Counted from the stretch's first letter, positions 22,100 through 34,199 are shown. The stretch: 64,000 nucleotides of DNA from Saxidomus purpurata (GCA_022818135.1 JAFMSR010000003.1:17096351-17160350), one strand, 5' to 3'. Numbers and translations are program-made. Notes: generated by a model not told the origin, from the sequence alone.

Positions 22100-23110
22100 G
22101 ACATATTAGCAAGTGTTTGACAATTAACACTTTCCCTTAAATATTGTATCCATATCATTTATAAATCTGACAATTTCATTTTGCCATATCTTGAGTTCGT
22201 CTTTAAAACATTTACTAAAACTAGGATACCAAGAGGAACAAGCATAGTTTATATGACATTGTTTAAGGGCAGAGCACAATTTTTTTCTAGTATTATGATC
22301 TAATACCGTAGCATGTGTATACAAACATTTAAGTCTAGTATTGAACTTTGATACAATAGAGTTTACAACTGTTTACCAGACAAATTGTCATCAATACTTA
22401 AACCTAAATACTTTACAGATGATGTTGGAGATTTACAGATGATGTTGGAAAAAAAGTGTGATTTGTGGCACACAGTTTTAAAACTTACATCCTTTTTAAT
22501 TTCCTTTGAGAACGAAATAAAATACATTCAGATTTACCCAAATGTAGTGATAACTAATTGTCAACTAACCAAAATGAACATGATTCTAAAACAGTTCCTA
22601 GTTTTTCAGATAATTATGACATTTGGATCTTTGTGGGCAAATTAAATTGCACTTTCATCAGCATATAGTATCAGTTTACATGTTGGATCAATATTAATTT
22701 TCATATCATTTACATACCAAAGAAACAATAAAGGGCCTAGAATACTGCCCTGTGGAACACCACATGTAACAGGCCGAAAGTAAGAATAAACATCATTAAC
22801 ACAAACATTTAATTTTCTACCCATAAGATATGACATGAACCAGTCTGTAGAAATAACACCATTGATTTCAAGTTTACCACATAAAATATCATGGTGTCAA
22901 TTTCATACAGTGTCAAATGCTTTCTGCAAATCTAACATTACCATACCGGTATACGGACCTTTGGCGTTGTTATCCCTTATAAAGCCAAGTAAGTGTATAA
23001 GACATGTATCAGTTGAATACGATAATCCTGACTGTAATTCATTCAATAACATATTGTAAACATCAAGAATTTTTCCAATTGTACATACACAGATTTTCAA
23101 GATTTTTTAT
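22100..23110 (-). mobile_element. LINE reverse transcriptase fragment, broken
   Basis: Minus strand. 23100-22903 has palm motif A (MVMLDLQKAFDTV). 22836-22642 has motif B (GVPQGSILGPLLFLWYVNDM) and motif C as LILYADESAI, where the second catalytic Asp of YADD is Glu. 22324-22124 has the post-RT segment ALKQCHINYACSSWYPSF and IWQNEIVRFI. Frameshifts separate the pieces and both ends of the element are missing. It resembles a Jockey/CR1-group LINE; the clade is not fixed. Confidence 0.8.
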
Positions 23111-25240
23111 ACAACGCTTATAGTGACTGATCTTCATCCGCCCACCGTTTGTCCGTCTAGTGTCATATCTTTGTATTTACTGGCTGAAATTCAATGAAAC
23201 TGAAAATGAAGCTTCAGTGCCAAGAGTATATGAGAATGTTTTAAGAATTTGCTGTGGCCCTTTGATTTTGATCACTGATGGTATAGTAAGAACCTTTTGT
23301 GTCTGCGCCAATTCTCATCAGCAACAAGATAGAATTTAACAAAACTTTATAGCTAGCTTCAGTAGCAATCTGAGATGCGCACATTTTCAAAATGTTGGTA
23401 AAGGGATTTTTATCTGCTTTATGGAAGTAAATAGCCTCGAGATAGTAAAATCTTGTGGACGCTTAATCTCGAAAACCATAATCAGAAATAATGATACTTC
23501 ACAGAAGTGATGAGTACAATGTCTAGTTGTGCATGGTCCATGTTTTTGGTCACTAGGTCAAAGGTCAAGGTAACAGGGGCTCGGGTTAGTAAAATTTTAT
23601 GGATGCTAAATCTCCAAAATCCCTTGTCAGAATTTAATGATACTTCACTCAAGTGATAAGTGCAATGCCTAGTTATGCATGGGGTGTATTTCAGGTCACT
23701 AGGTTAAAGGTCAGGCTCGGGATATCAAAATCTTGTGGATGCTAAATCTCAGAAACCCATGGTCAGAATTTAATGATACATCACAGAAGTGATACGCAAC
23801 TTACTTGGTTTCGGGTCTCTAGGTCAAAGGTCAAGGTCACAGGAGCTCGAGATAGTAAAAATTATGGGGCGCTAAATCTCGAAAAAGTCTGGTCAGAATT
23901 TAATGATACTTGACAGAAGTGATAAGTACAATGCCTAGTATCTGTTTTGCATGGTTTATGTTTCGAGTCTCTAGGTAAAAGGTCAAGGTCACAGGGGCTC
24001 GAGATAGTAAAATATAGTGGACGCTAAATCTCCAAAATCCCTGGTCAGAATTTGATGATAATTCACAAAAGTGATGAGTACAATGCCTAGATGTGCCTGG
24101 TCCATATTTCGGGTCACTAGGTCAAAGGTCAAGGTGACAGGTGCTCGGGATAGAAAAATCTTATAGATGCTAAATGTCAAAAAACTCTGGTCAGAATTTA
24201 ATGATACTTTACACAAGTGATAAGTACAATGCCTAGTTGTGCATGGTAGATGTTTCTGGTCACTAGGTTAAAGTTCAAGGTCACAGGGGCTCGGGATATT
24301 AAAATCTTGTTGATGCTAAATCTACAAAACCCCTGGTCAGAATAGAATGATAGATCACAGAAGTGATAAGCACCATGCCTTGTTGTGCATGGTTGTTAGG
24401 GTCAGTAGGTCAAAGGACACAGGGGCTTGAGATAAAAAAAATGTTGTGTGCTTTTAATCTCCAAAACCCCTTATCAGAATTTAATGATACTCACAGAAGT
24501 TCGGCAGGTCCAGTAATAAAAGCATCAAATATTACATAAATTTTGTATACTGTATCTGTGGGTTGTTCGTGGGGTATTCATCACTTTCAGTGATAGTTCT
24601 AGTTATGCATGGTTCATGTTTCGGGCCTCTAGGTCAAAGGTCAAAGTCACAGGGGCTCGAAATAGTAAAATATAGTGGACGCTTAATCTCCAAAACCCCT
24701 GGTCAGAATTTAATGATCATGCCCAGAAGTGATAAGAATAATACCTAGTTGTGCATGGTTGATGTTTCGGGTCAAAAAGATCACAGGGGCTCGAGATAGT
24801 AACATCTTACGGAGGCTTAATCTCAAAAATCCCTGGTCAGAATTTAATGATACTTTACAGAAGTGATAAGTACAATGCTGATTTATGCATGGTGTATGTC
24901 TCGGGTCAAAGGTCAAGATCAAAGAGGCTAGGGATAGTAAAATCTTGTAGACGCTAAATCTCCATAACCCCTGGTCTTAATTTAATGGTATTTAAAAGAA
25001 GTGATAAGCACCATTCATAGTTGTGCATTGTCCATGTTTTTGGTCACTAGGTCAAAGGTCACAGGGGCTTAAGATAGTAAAATCTTGGTACCTGGTCAGA
25101 ATTTAATGATACTTCACAGAAGCGTCAAGTTGTGCAGGTCCAATAATTAAAGCATCAAATATTACATAAATTTTATATACTGTATTCATCACTTCAGTGA
25201 TAGATTTAGTTGGAATGAATGTCCAGTCTAAAACATCGAA
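23110..25240 (+). repeat. clam repeat family H: tandem array, unit about 165 bp
   Basis: Around twelve units carry GGTCACTAGGTCAAAGGTCA, AGGTCACAGGGGCTCGAGAT, AGTAAAATCTTGTGGACGCT, AAATCTC(G/C)AAAACCCCTGG, TCAGAATTTAATGATACTTC and AGAAGTGATAAGTACAATGC. Two internal tails contain GTCCA(A/G)TAAT(A/T)AAAGCATC and end in an ATCACTT(T)CAGTGAT hairpin (24575-24590 and 25185-25200) followed by TAGTT. A small copy lies at 57230-57520. The unequal lengths of the units suggest slippage or unequal exchange. Confidence 0.7.
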
Positions 25241-25599
25241 TCGAACGGTGTCTTATCTGATAAGGGGACATGAAACAATTAAGGGATTAAACAGTTTGAA
25301 TAGGGGCATTTATGAAGGAGTTTTTAATTCCCTTTAAGACGTAACAAAAGCACATGGTACAATACAATGACATTGTAGCTGGATCCCGTGATTCGTTACA
25401 CTGATAACACAATACTTTACCTTTGCTGTAAAAGAAATAATTGAAAACTAGAATGAAACAATGCTAGATAACAATCTGACATTAAAAAAGTCATGTAACT
25501 CTTACAGATTTTGTTTATTCATTTCAGAACTAGCAAAACATGGTTCAATTTCAAAGGTGATGCAAGAAGGTAAAGTATTTACAGATTTTATACCCCACA

Positions 25600-26035
25600 A
25601 AGGACTTATAGGTCGGTCGATCAGTGGCTCAGTCTGTTGATTTTTGTTTCCGCTCCATTTTTAACACTGATGAAGGATTTCATAAAGACATATTTAAGAC
25701 AAAGAACCTTCTCCGTGTCTGTTTAATCCCTAGGTCAAGTATTACTCTTACACAGACAATGTCAGGAACCAATGTTCCAAATCCGCCAGTTCTTGGTCAA
25801 CGTCGCCTTGTACATGTAGGTAGGAATTCCTTTTGTGCTATGGTTCTGCGTTCACCTCAGGATTGAAGGGTCCTTGGTTCGATCCAAGCAGTGCAAAGTA
25901 GTTGTAGTGTTTCTTAGGCAAAAACACAGATAATTCCACAGTTCCCTCGCCTTCTTTGAGGTTGATCTCATCTGGAGTGAGTCTTGACAGCGATAAATTA
26001 AAGCTGTAAGAATTTGCATTCAGGAGTAAATGAAT
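25600..26035 (+). repeat. tRNA-derived SINE region
   Basis: A good B box GGTTCGATCC lies at 25876-25885, preceded by CTGCGTTCACCTCAGGATTG. The 3' body has 'GATAATTCCACAGTTCCC', 'GTGAGTCTTGACAGCGATAA' and ends with GAGTAAATGAATAAATAC. The A box is poor, near 25840. An 80-codon open frame at 25624-25866 crosses it and is not believed. Confidence 0.45.
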
Positions 26036-26662
26036 AAATACAAATTATAAAATGAAAATAAGGTCAAGGTCAGTTAGGGGTAATTACTTTTTTTGTGTTC
26101 GCCCCGTATGTGCTTAATCTCTTAAATTATGTTGAAAATAAGTCATGTTCCACCCCTGCCAACTCAATGTCTACATCGTACTTAAGGGCGATTGCATTTT
26201 GTTTTATTTTGTGTCTCCAAAGGTGGGCTTTTAAAATTATCACACCGTCTTTGTGTCCGTCCGTCTGTGAACGTGTTCATCCGTCTGTGAGCGTGTCCGG
26301 CCGTCCGTGCATGTGTCCGTCCTCTCGTGAGTTCGTGTCTGGGCTGTAACTTTGTCGTGCATGTATGGACTTTCATATAATATGACACAAATCTTAAGTA
26401 CATCAAGACTTGTTGCGTGCAACGCTCATGTCCCTACCTTAAAAGTCAAGGTCTCAAAGTTTAAATGTTTGGCATCATTTATTACAATTTTATGCACACA
26501 CAATCATATCATATGGCACAAAATGTTCAGCACATGAAAACGACGTGTCGCATGCAAGTCCCACGTTCCTACTTTAAAGGTTGAGACACACAAGTGTAAA
26601 GGTCATAGAATCATGTCTATATACACACATACATGTACGTGTTCATACTGTAATTATGTCAT

Positions 26663-26667
26663 GCATT
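26663..26667 (+). repeat. target-site duplication GCATT (left)
   Basis: GCATT precedes the terminal CACGGGTGG of the inverted-repeat element and is repeated at 31706-31710 after its CCACCCGTG end. Confidence 0.8.
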
Positions 26668-27094
26668 CACGGGTGGTTAACTCTCCCCACCACCTCAAAA
26701 TGAGATGCAAAGAAATTGTGGGGAGCACACTTCCGAGGTGGTGGGGTTGTAGCAAATAAACAAGAAATGTGAGTATGATTTTTGTAAATTTTGTTTTAAA
26801 TTATTTTGTTGAAGAACTTTCAAAAATCGGGCAATGTAGTTACCAGTAGAAATGTTGAGACTACCGTTTGCACGAATTGTCGGAACAAAATTCCATAAAT
26901 TTACTCTCTAGAACGTTTATAAGGTGGCGAAAATCTCGATTTTCAGTCACCAAAGTTAAACTATCCTTATTTTTTGGTCCAAAATCCCGTTTTTCCGAAT
27001 ATATTTTACATGCAACGTACGAGTACATGTACAGAATAGCCATTCATTGTGTCTACACGATCGGGCGAGTAAATCAATTGAAATTACAGCCAAT

Positions 27095-27165
27095 TTCTCA
27101 AATGAGGTGGTGGGGTGGAGTAAGAGGCGGTGGGGAGTTGGTGGTGGTGGGGTGGTGCTATACAT
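27095..27165 (+). repeat. GGT/GGGG-rich tract
   Basis: Many GG and GGGG runs (GGTGGTGGGGTGGAG, GGCGGTGGGGAG, GGTGGTGGTGGGGTGG). The complementary C-rich copy is at 28128-28185 in the other arm. Quadruplex formation is plausible. Confidence 0.5.
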
Positions 27166-28228
27166 ACTGCAAGTCTCCTGGCATGTACATTCCTATTTAA
27201 AGTGTCAGTGCGACGGAGAAGAAATATTATTTTATTTTCTCACGTATCTGTTCACTGCGAATTGACAGTGCTCCACGCTGATAATTTATTTTAAAGATGA
27301 AGGCTGCTTTTTTTTCTTTCGTAGTTTCTGGTCGGAAATCATTATTAAATAATGACCGGTATTAAATGTTTTATAATATTAACAGATATCCATTACTGAA
27401 GCATAAATGCGCAACCAATTGTTTTACAGTTAAGAGGATTCATGATAACCGATTCTGTCTGTTTGCGTCTGTCTGTCATCTGTCTTTCCACCCTTAACCA
27501 TTTGTATGTAATAGACACTATATTTGTCACTGGATCTTCACGAAACTTGGTAAGAATGACTACCTTGAGAAAATGTAGGTCGAGTTGGAATAAGATGTCA
27601 AAATCTAGGTCACGATGTCAAATCCTAGACAAACCTTGTGTATGCAATACAGGTTGCATTTCCATTGGATATTCATGAAACTTGGTCAGTACGATTGTCA
27701 TGATAAAATCTAGGTCGAGTTCGATATGGGTCATCTTTGGTCAAAAACTAGGTCACGGGGTAAAATCATAGAAAAACCTTGTGTATCCTATATGGATTTG
27801 AATGTTCAATGGATGTTCACGAAACTTGGTCACACTCACTGTCTTGATGTAATATATACTGAAGCGAAAAAGAAATGCAGGGTAAATAAATATGTAATAA
27901 TATCAAAACGGCTATGTGTAGAAGTATGAAAATCGGTCAGATAATTATCTCGGTCACTGTGCTCATCGACCTAAAATCACTCAAAACCAGTTTAAATAGT
28001 AAGTGCATGATATCACTACTTCTACACATAGTGAACAGATACGTGAGAGAATAAAATAATATTTCTTCTCCGTCGCACTGACACTTTAAATAGGAATTTA
28101 CATGCCAGGAGACTTGCAGTATGTATAGCACCACCCCACCACCACCAACTCCCCACCGCCTCTTACTCCACCCCACCACCTCATTTGAGAAATTGGCTGT
28201 AATTTCAATTTATTTACTCGCCCGATCG

Positions 28229-31200
28229 CACCGGGGAGTATCACGTGATCTCAATAGTACACTGTCCGCACAAAATGGCTGCAGAAATCGCCACTTCGAC
28301 CAAGAAATAAGGGGTAAGCTCATTGTTATTGATATTTTAGGATATGCAGAATAGGCGCAAAGTACCCGCATAATAAAAATAATTACTAACAATCTCTTCG
28401 TTTTTCCGAAGTTTTCTTGGTTTAGGCCTGAAACTCTATACAGATAATATTTTTTTAAGTACATTGTCTGAACAAACATTTAATTTGCGTATTTCAGCGC
28501 TAAAAGCATTTATAATGCACGATCTTCTATAAAATAATGATTTAATGTGTGAATGTTTCCTTCGTGACAAGTTTCCAGTGTTTTTTCGGTGTTTCAAAAA
28601 AAGTTATGGATTTTTTTCATAGCGAGTACATTGTCTGAACAAAATAATATGAGTACATTGTATGAACGTCTTTTTTCGATGTATCTACTGACTCATTATA
28701 TTCATTTCTTTTTAGTTTGGGCCATCGAAGCAAGCATTTCGTACCTGCTGTTGCCTGTTTGTCACGTTTTTTCAGAGATTGGAAGGTAAGAGTCAAGATG
28801 TTTTTTTAATTCTAGAAATTTCAATCCAATGTTCATGAGCGATACATACTCTTGTAAAGAACTGAACATTTGTAAAATGTAAGATGTTTATTTTGAAAAC
28901 AGTTCAATATCTAGTCTTCACCGTCAGTGATTCATATTCTAATTTAACAAAGTGAAAAATTTAGTTTGTGTTGGTGCACTTGTATTGCAAAGTCTTTATG
29001 GATATAACTGATACTACATGAATATACAATACAAGTTAGTCGTATTTTCTTTCAGAATGCGTCATAAGAAGCCATCGTTGTCGCTTCATCGACAGAAGAA
29101 AACACGAGCGGAGCCAAATTCACTTCAACGATGCTTAAAAACAACCATTGCATCGCAGCTGAAAAGCGCAAAATGGAAAACATTTTGTCCCCAATCAGTT
29201 GTCTTATTATAGTAAGTCTACAAGAAATGCCACCAATACTGTCTCCAATAAAATTACCATTTCGTTTATCCACTTAATTACAAAGCATCGTCACCTAAAA
29301 AGCGTGCCAAGAAAAACTCCTCAGCACGAGTGCTTTTCAAACCATCTGACAGTGGTTTTTCTTTAAAACATCAAATCAATTGTAAAAGCTTTGCCGAACT
29401 TGAGAAATTATAAATAAATTGTGACACTGTTTTTGTCGGTGATTTAGACTTGCATCGGTGCACTGCAATTTGGAAGCTTTATTAGTGCTACTGCTTTCAG
29501 ACAAAGTACTCGTTGACTATTTTTTATACAACCTCTATACATTATTTTTCATTGTTATGTTTGGAACACTTTCATCATTAAGCGCATCGTGTTCAAGATT
29601 TGATGTACCACTGTTTTTAATACTCACAGCATCACATTCGAAATCACAATCACGAAAGTCTACTTTCTCCAGTTTTATAGAGCCCTTTTGAGTCTAAAGT
29701 GTTCTGTTTAACGCACTTTTAACATCTACCGTTTCACGTTCACGACTTGATGATTAACCAATGTTTTCAAGATAATTTACATCACTGACATAAACAGTGT
29801 CACAATTTAATTCTGATCTCCCAAGTTCGGCAAAGCAGAACACTTTAGACTCAAAAGGGCTCTATAAAACTGGAGAAAGTAGACTTTCGTGATTGTGATT
29901 TTGAATGTGATGCTGTGAGTATTGAAAACAGTGGTACATCAAATCTTGAACACGATGCGCTTAATGATGAAAGTGTTCCAAACATAACAATGAAAAATAA
30001 TGTATAGAGGTTGTATAAAAAAAAGTCAACGAGTACTTTGTCTGAAAGCAGTAGCACTAATAAAGCTTCCAGATTGCAGTGCACCGATGCAAGTCTAAAT
30101 TACCGACAAAAACAGTGTCATAATTTATTTATAATTTCTCAAGTTCGGCAAAGCTTCTACAATTGATTTGATGTTTAAAAGAAAAACCACTGTCAGATGG
30201 TTTGAAAAGCACTCGTGCTGAGGAGTTTTTCTTGGCACGTTTTTTAGGTGACGATGCTTTGTAATTAAGTGGAGAACGAAATGGTAATTTTATTGGAGAC
30301 AGTATTGGTGGCATTTCTTGTAGACTTACTATAATAAGACAACTGATTGGGGACAAAATGTTTTCCATTTTGCGCTTTTCAGCTGCGATGCAATGGTTGT
30401 TTTTAAGCATCGTTGAAGTGAATTTGGCTCCGCTCGTGTTTTCTTCTGTCGATGAAGCGACAACGATGGCTTCTTATGACGCATTCTGAAAGAAAATACG
30501 ACTAACTTGTATTGTATATTCATGTAGTATCAGTTATATCCATAAAGACTTTGCCATACAAGTGCACCAACACAAACTAAATTTTTCACTTTGTTAAATT
30601 AGAATATGAATCACTGACGGTGAAGACTAGATATTGAACTGTTTTCAAAATAAACATCTTACATTTTACAAATGTTCAGTTCTTTACAAGAGTATGTATC
30701 GCTCATGAACATTGGATTGAATTATCTAGAATTAAAAAAAATACTCTTGACTCTTACCTTCCAATCTCTAAAAAACGTGACAAACAGGCAACAGCAGGTA
30801 CGAAATGCTTGCTTCGATGGCCCAAACTACAAAGAAATGAATGTAAATAAGTCAGTAGATACATTGAAAAAAAAAAACGTTCAGACAATGTACTCATATT
30901 ATTTTGTTCAGACAATGTACTCGCTATGAAAAAAATCCATAACTTTTTTTCAAACACCGAAAAAACACTGGAAACTTGTCACGAAGGATACATTCACACA
31001 TTAAATCATTATTTTATAGAAGATCATGCATTATAAATGCTTTTAGCGCTGAAATACGCAAATTAAATGTTTGTTCAGACAATGTACTTAAAAAAATATT
31101 ATCTGTATAGAGTTTCAGGCCTAAACCAAGAAAACTTCGGAAAAACGAAGAGATTGTTAGTAATTATTTTTATTATGCGGGTACTTTGCGCCTATTCTGC

Positions 31201-31317
31201 ATATCCTAAAATATCAATAACAATGAGCTTACCTCTTATTTCTTGGTCGAAGTGGCGATTTCTGCAGCCATTTTGTGCGGACAGTGTACTATTGAGATCA
31301 CGTGATACTCCCCGGTG
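28229..31317. mobile_element. 3.1-kb near-perfect palindrome (nested element)
   Basis: Left arm 28229-29705 and right arm 29836-31317, about 1.48 kb each, around a 130-bp loop. The ends are CACCGGGGAGTATCACGTG and its complement. The arms share identical 64-codon frames (29018-29212 plus, 30329-30523 minus) and 77-codon frames with one or two changes (29458-29691 plus, 29851-30084 minus). Small indels are visible, e.g. CGTTTATCCAC against CGTTCTCCAC. It interrupts the right arm of the outer element between CGATCG and TAGACAC. The intact sequence (27050-27065, minus) reads CGATCGTGTAGACAC, so no clear target duplication is seen. Confidence 0.85.
30129..30410 (-). CDS. hypothetical protein in palindrome arm
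   Basis: A 93-codon frame in the right arm, directed towards the palindrome's centre. The C-terminal half, with ASSPKKRAKKNSSARVLF and SFAELEKL, is basic and Ser-rich and looks more like real coding than chance. The left arm carries the same sequence but with a one-base difference near 29272 that breaks the frame. I recognise no family. Upstream, a polypyrimidine tract with TTTCTTTCAG precedes it, so it may be an exon of a captured or element-encoded gene. Confidence 0.3.
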   Translation of the reverse strand: MLKNNHCIAAEKRKMENILSPISCLIIVSLQEMPPILSPIKLPFRSPLNYKASSPKKRAKKNSSARVLFKPSDSGFSFKHQINCRSFAELEKL

Positions 31318-31705
31318 TAGACACAATAAATGGCTATTTTGGACATGTACTCGTACGTTGCATGTAAAATATATTCGGAAAACGGGATTTTGGACCAAAA
31401 AATAAGGATAGTTTAACTTTGGTGACTTAAAATCGAGATTTTCGCCACCTTATAAACGTTCTAGAGACTACAATTTATGGAATTTTGTTCCGACAATTCG
31501 TGCAAACGGTAGTCTCAACATTTCTACTGGTAACTACATTGCCCGATTTTTGAAAGTTCTTCAACAAAATAATTTAAAACAAAATTTACAAAAATCATAT
31601 TCACATTTCTTGTTTATTTGGTATAACCCCACCACCTCGGAAGTGTGCTCCCCACAATTTCTTTGCATCTCATTTTGAGGTGGTGGGGAGAGTTAACCAC
31701 CCGTG

Positions 31706-31710
31706 GCATT
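31706..31710 (+). repeat. target-site duplication GCATT (right)
   Basis: Matches 26663-26667. Confidence 0.8.
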
Positions 31711-32155
31711 AAAGGGTTTTAAAACAACTTGGCACAAATGTTCAGCACATATAGACATCATGTCGCGTGCAAGTCTCCTATCCCTAGTTTGAAGGTAAAG
31801 GTCACACTTCAGAGTTTACAGGTCATGGAACCCTGTATATATGGTCATGCATTGAAGGATTTTAGAATTACACAATGACACAAATGATGAGCCCATTGAG
31901 ACGACATGTCATGTGCATAATGGAAATGTGGTGCGCGTTTTCTCTCTGACCGTTTGTCTGTAGACATTTCTTCCTGCACTGTAATTCGATCTGTTATAAT
32001 TGGAAGAATTGTTAATGATTTAGCACAAATCTTAAGTATTTAGAGATAATGTGTCGTGCGCAAGTAATTTGTCCACACTTTGAAGGGTAAGGTCACAGAC
32101 TGTGAGATACCACTTCGGAAGCATTCGTTACTTACAAGTAACAGCTCTTGTTTTT

Positions 32156-33129
32156 TTCCTCCCGTCCGCTTCATATCTAATCAACCCCTTGAAGGATTTT
32201 TACAAAATTTTGTCAGAGTTATCTTTTAATCCCGCCCGCTCAAGGTGCAACATACCAACATAAAGGTGTCATTGTTTTTGTTATATCTGCTCCATATCTC
32301 TTTAACCCCTTTAAGGATTTGGATGAAATTTTGGAGAAACGTAGTCTCAATTCGAAGAACATAGTTTTCAATGGTACTGCTCAAGATCTCGATCACGGGT
32401 AGGCGTCAAAGGTCACAAGACTATCTAATAAAGCTCTTGAAGGATTTTCTTGAAATTGAGGTCAAAATGTTTATGTCTTCGAGACGATAAAGGTCATTTT
32501 TACAATAAAGGGTCAAAGGTTATGAAACTTTATTTGTTAAACCATTTGGGGCCCTGGGGGGAGGGGGTTCAACTATGCCAGCTTAATGGTTAAAGGTCTG
32601 TCGAAAGATATTCAAGAAACTTTTGTCAAATGTTAAGCATGCATATCATATCTTACAGTCATCTTGATTGAATGCCAAGGTAAAAATTAATGTCACTATA
32701 TGTCGTGTTCAATCTACACATGTATCTCCTAGCCGCAGATTTCAAAAATGATATCGAGGTCAACTTAAAGATGATAATGTAATGGGAGAAGCCATTTCCT
32801 TTGAAAAGGAGTGTAAATTGGTATTTCAATAAGTGCATATATCTTTTGAGAAAATCACCAAGTTTCAGTCTGAATGAGTGGTATATATATATATTAATAT
32901 ATAGAAGAGGTTGAAAAAAACTAGCAACAGAAAACATCAAAAACTAACATAATTCAATACAAATTGAATTTCATCTTGTTGATGATGATTTACAATGAAC
33001 GAATAGAAAAGCAAAAATTTGGTAAACATTTACCCTTTAAACAAAATAGATGCTTTGAAAGCATACAAGAAGCAAAGTGCATACAAGAACCAAAGTATAA
33101 CGTGATTTTGTTTTTGTTAAAATACAAAT
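32156..33129. other. intron with weak dispersed-repeat signal
   Basis: 'TCATATCT(A/C)T(T)(C)AACCCCTT(G/T)AAGGATTT' occurs three times in degenerate form (32170-32440), and GGTCAAAGGT-type words appear. Nothing coding was seen. Confidence 0.4.
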
Positions 33130-33430
33130 TTTATACATCTAGCGCATAATATTCTCAGAACATTAATAATGTGTTCAATGAACGGATAATGACAAATTAA
33201 TACAATTTAAAAGAACATCAAAGTCGAAAAATTTCTCATTATAGCACAAATAATAAGCATAATCATTCATTAAATGTACAAACACCTTACATAGATTATT
33301 TAATGTTTTACGGTACTGCAGCATATCTTAAAATGTTGATTTTACCGATATTGTGGATAATACTTACAAATGTTCAATTATTTATGCGTTTGAAGTTATT
33401 ATTTAGGGAGTGCCTCTGTAAATTAGATGG
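33130..33430. repeat. dispersed repeat, paired with 34850-35110
   Basis: Shared blocks include TATGTGTTCAATGAACG, 'aatacaattt(a/c)aaaga', ACATAGATTATT(G/T)AATG and TTTACGGTACTGCAG. The two copies are direct repeats either side of exon 5 (34200-34385), roughly 80 percent alike by eye. Confidence 0.65.
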
Positions 33431-34199
33431 GTGTTCAGTAGAACACTTGTGTCGCCCTCTTACGCTTTGTTAGAATAAACAATAATTTTCTGGCAAAATT
33501 AGTACAAAAGTACAAAAAGGGGCATCACTCTTTCAAACTTGACCTGGACTTACAAAACTTACAAAATTCAGCAGCATCACGACCATTTTGTCAGAAGCAA
33601 TACAATTTGAAAGTTTAATGAAGAATTCTTAAGAAATGACAAAGTTATAGCCAACGTTACGTTTTCATGACAAAAGTACAAAAAGCGGCATAACTATGTC
33701 AAATATGACCATGACCTACAAAGTTTGGCGGCATCACAACTCTCACAACGGCTAAGTTTTGACATTTGCTTTGTTCCCGCACACATTTAAGGCCTCACGT
33801 TTAAAGATTAATGTTGATAATGGGACTAAGGTAGGGATCATATGGTGTATTTTCCATTTGACAGAAATGTTACCGTGAATATGTCTTTTATTTTTGAATC
33901 TATGTGAAGTTTGATACTAAATGCTTTGACACTTTTACGTACTTTATTTTTGTAAAACTGATTTTTTGAGATGAATCAGTCCTTTGTAAATGAATCTGAA
34001 CGACAGAGTGTCGCAAGAATTATACCAAATGCCCTAGCTTAAAGTTTAAAGTTACACCTCGTGCTTAAACTCCTTGCATACTATGAGTTAAATTTTAAAA
34101 TAACATTTCAGGATAATAATCACAACTTAAATATTTACTGTTCCAAGTTCTTTTTAACTTCCCTAAACGCGTAGTAATTGAAGTTGTATTCATTTTCAG

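Larger units (their letters stand above)
26668..31705. mobile_element. 5.0-kb element with long terminal inverted repeats
   Basis: Both ends begin CACGGGTGGTTAACTCTCC and are inverted copies. The left arm runs 26668 to about 27265 and the right arm 31705 down to 31318 and then 28228 to about 28020, because a second palindrome sits within it. Arms are close to identical over their ends, including GGGGAGCACACTTCCGAGGT. GCATT flanks both ends (5-bp target duplication). The middle (27440-27930) is unrelated dispersed repeat with GGTCACGATGTCA-type units. No transposase frame was found, so it is non-autonomous, a fold-back-like or long-TIR DNA transposon. A single-arm copy is at 36640-37389. Confidence 0.8.
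26200..32155 (+). mobile_element. family B element interrupted by a 5-kb inverted-repeat element
   Basis: The left part (26200-26667) has the GTCCGTCCGTCTG block and 'gtctgggctgtaactttgtc', 'cagcacatgaaaacgacgtgtcgcatgcaag' units. The right part (31706-32155) resumes in mid-unit with 'AAAACAACTTGGCACAAATG', 'TTCAGCACATATAGACA' and ends with the hairpin GTTACTTACAAGTAAC and AGCTCTTGTTT. The unit is split exactly at GCATT, which is duplicated on both sides of 26668-31705. Confidence 0.7.

Noticed and set aside
23110..25240. Possible gene encoded in long tandem array
   Set aside because: Frames are short, change between units and carry no domain; the pattern is a satellite.
29458..30084. Identical 77-codon hydrophobic frames as a membrane protein
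   Set aside because: They lie antisense to a more coding-like Asp/Glu/Ser-rich frame in each arm, and their identity is explained by the palindrome.
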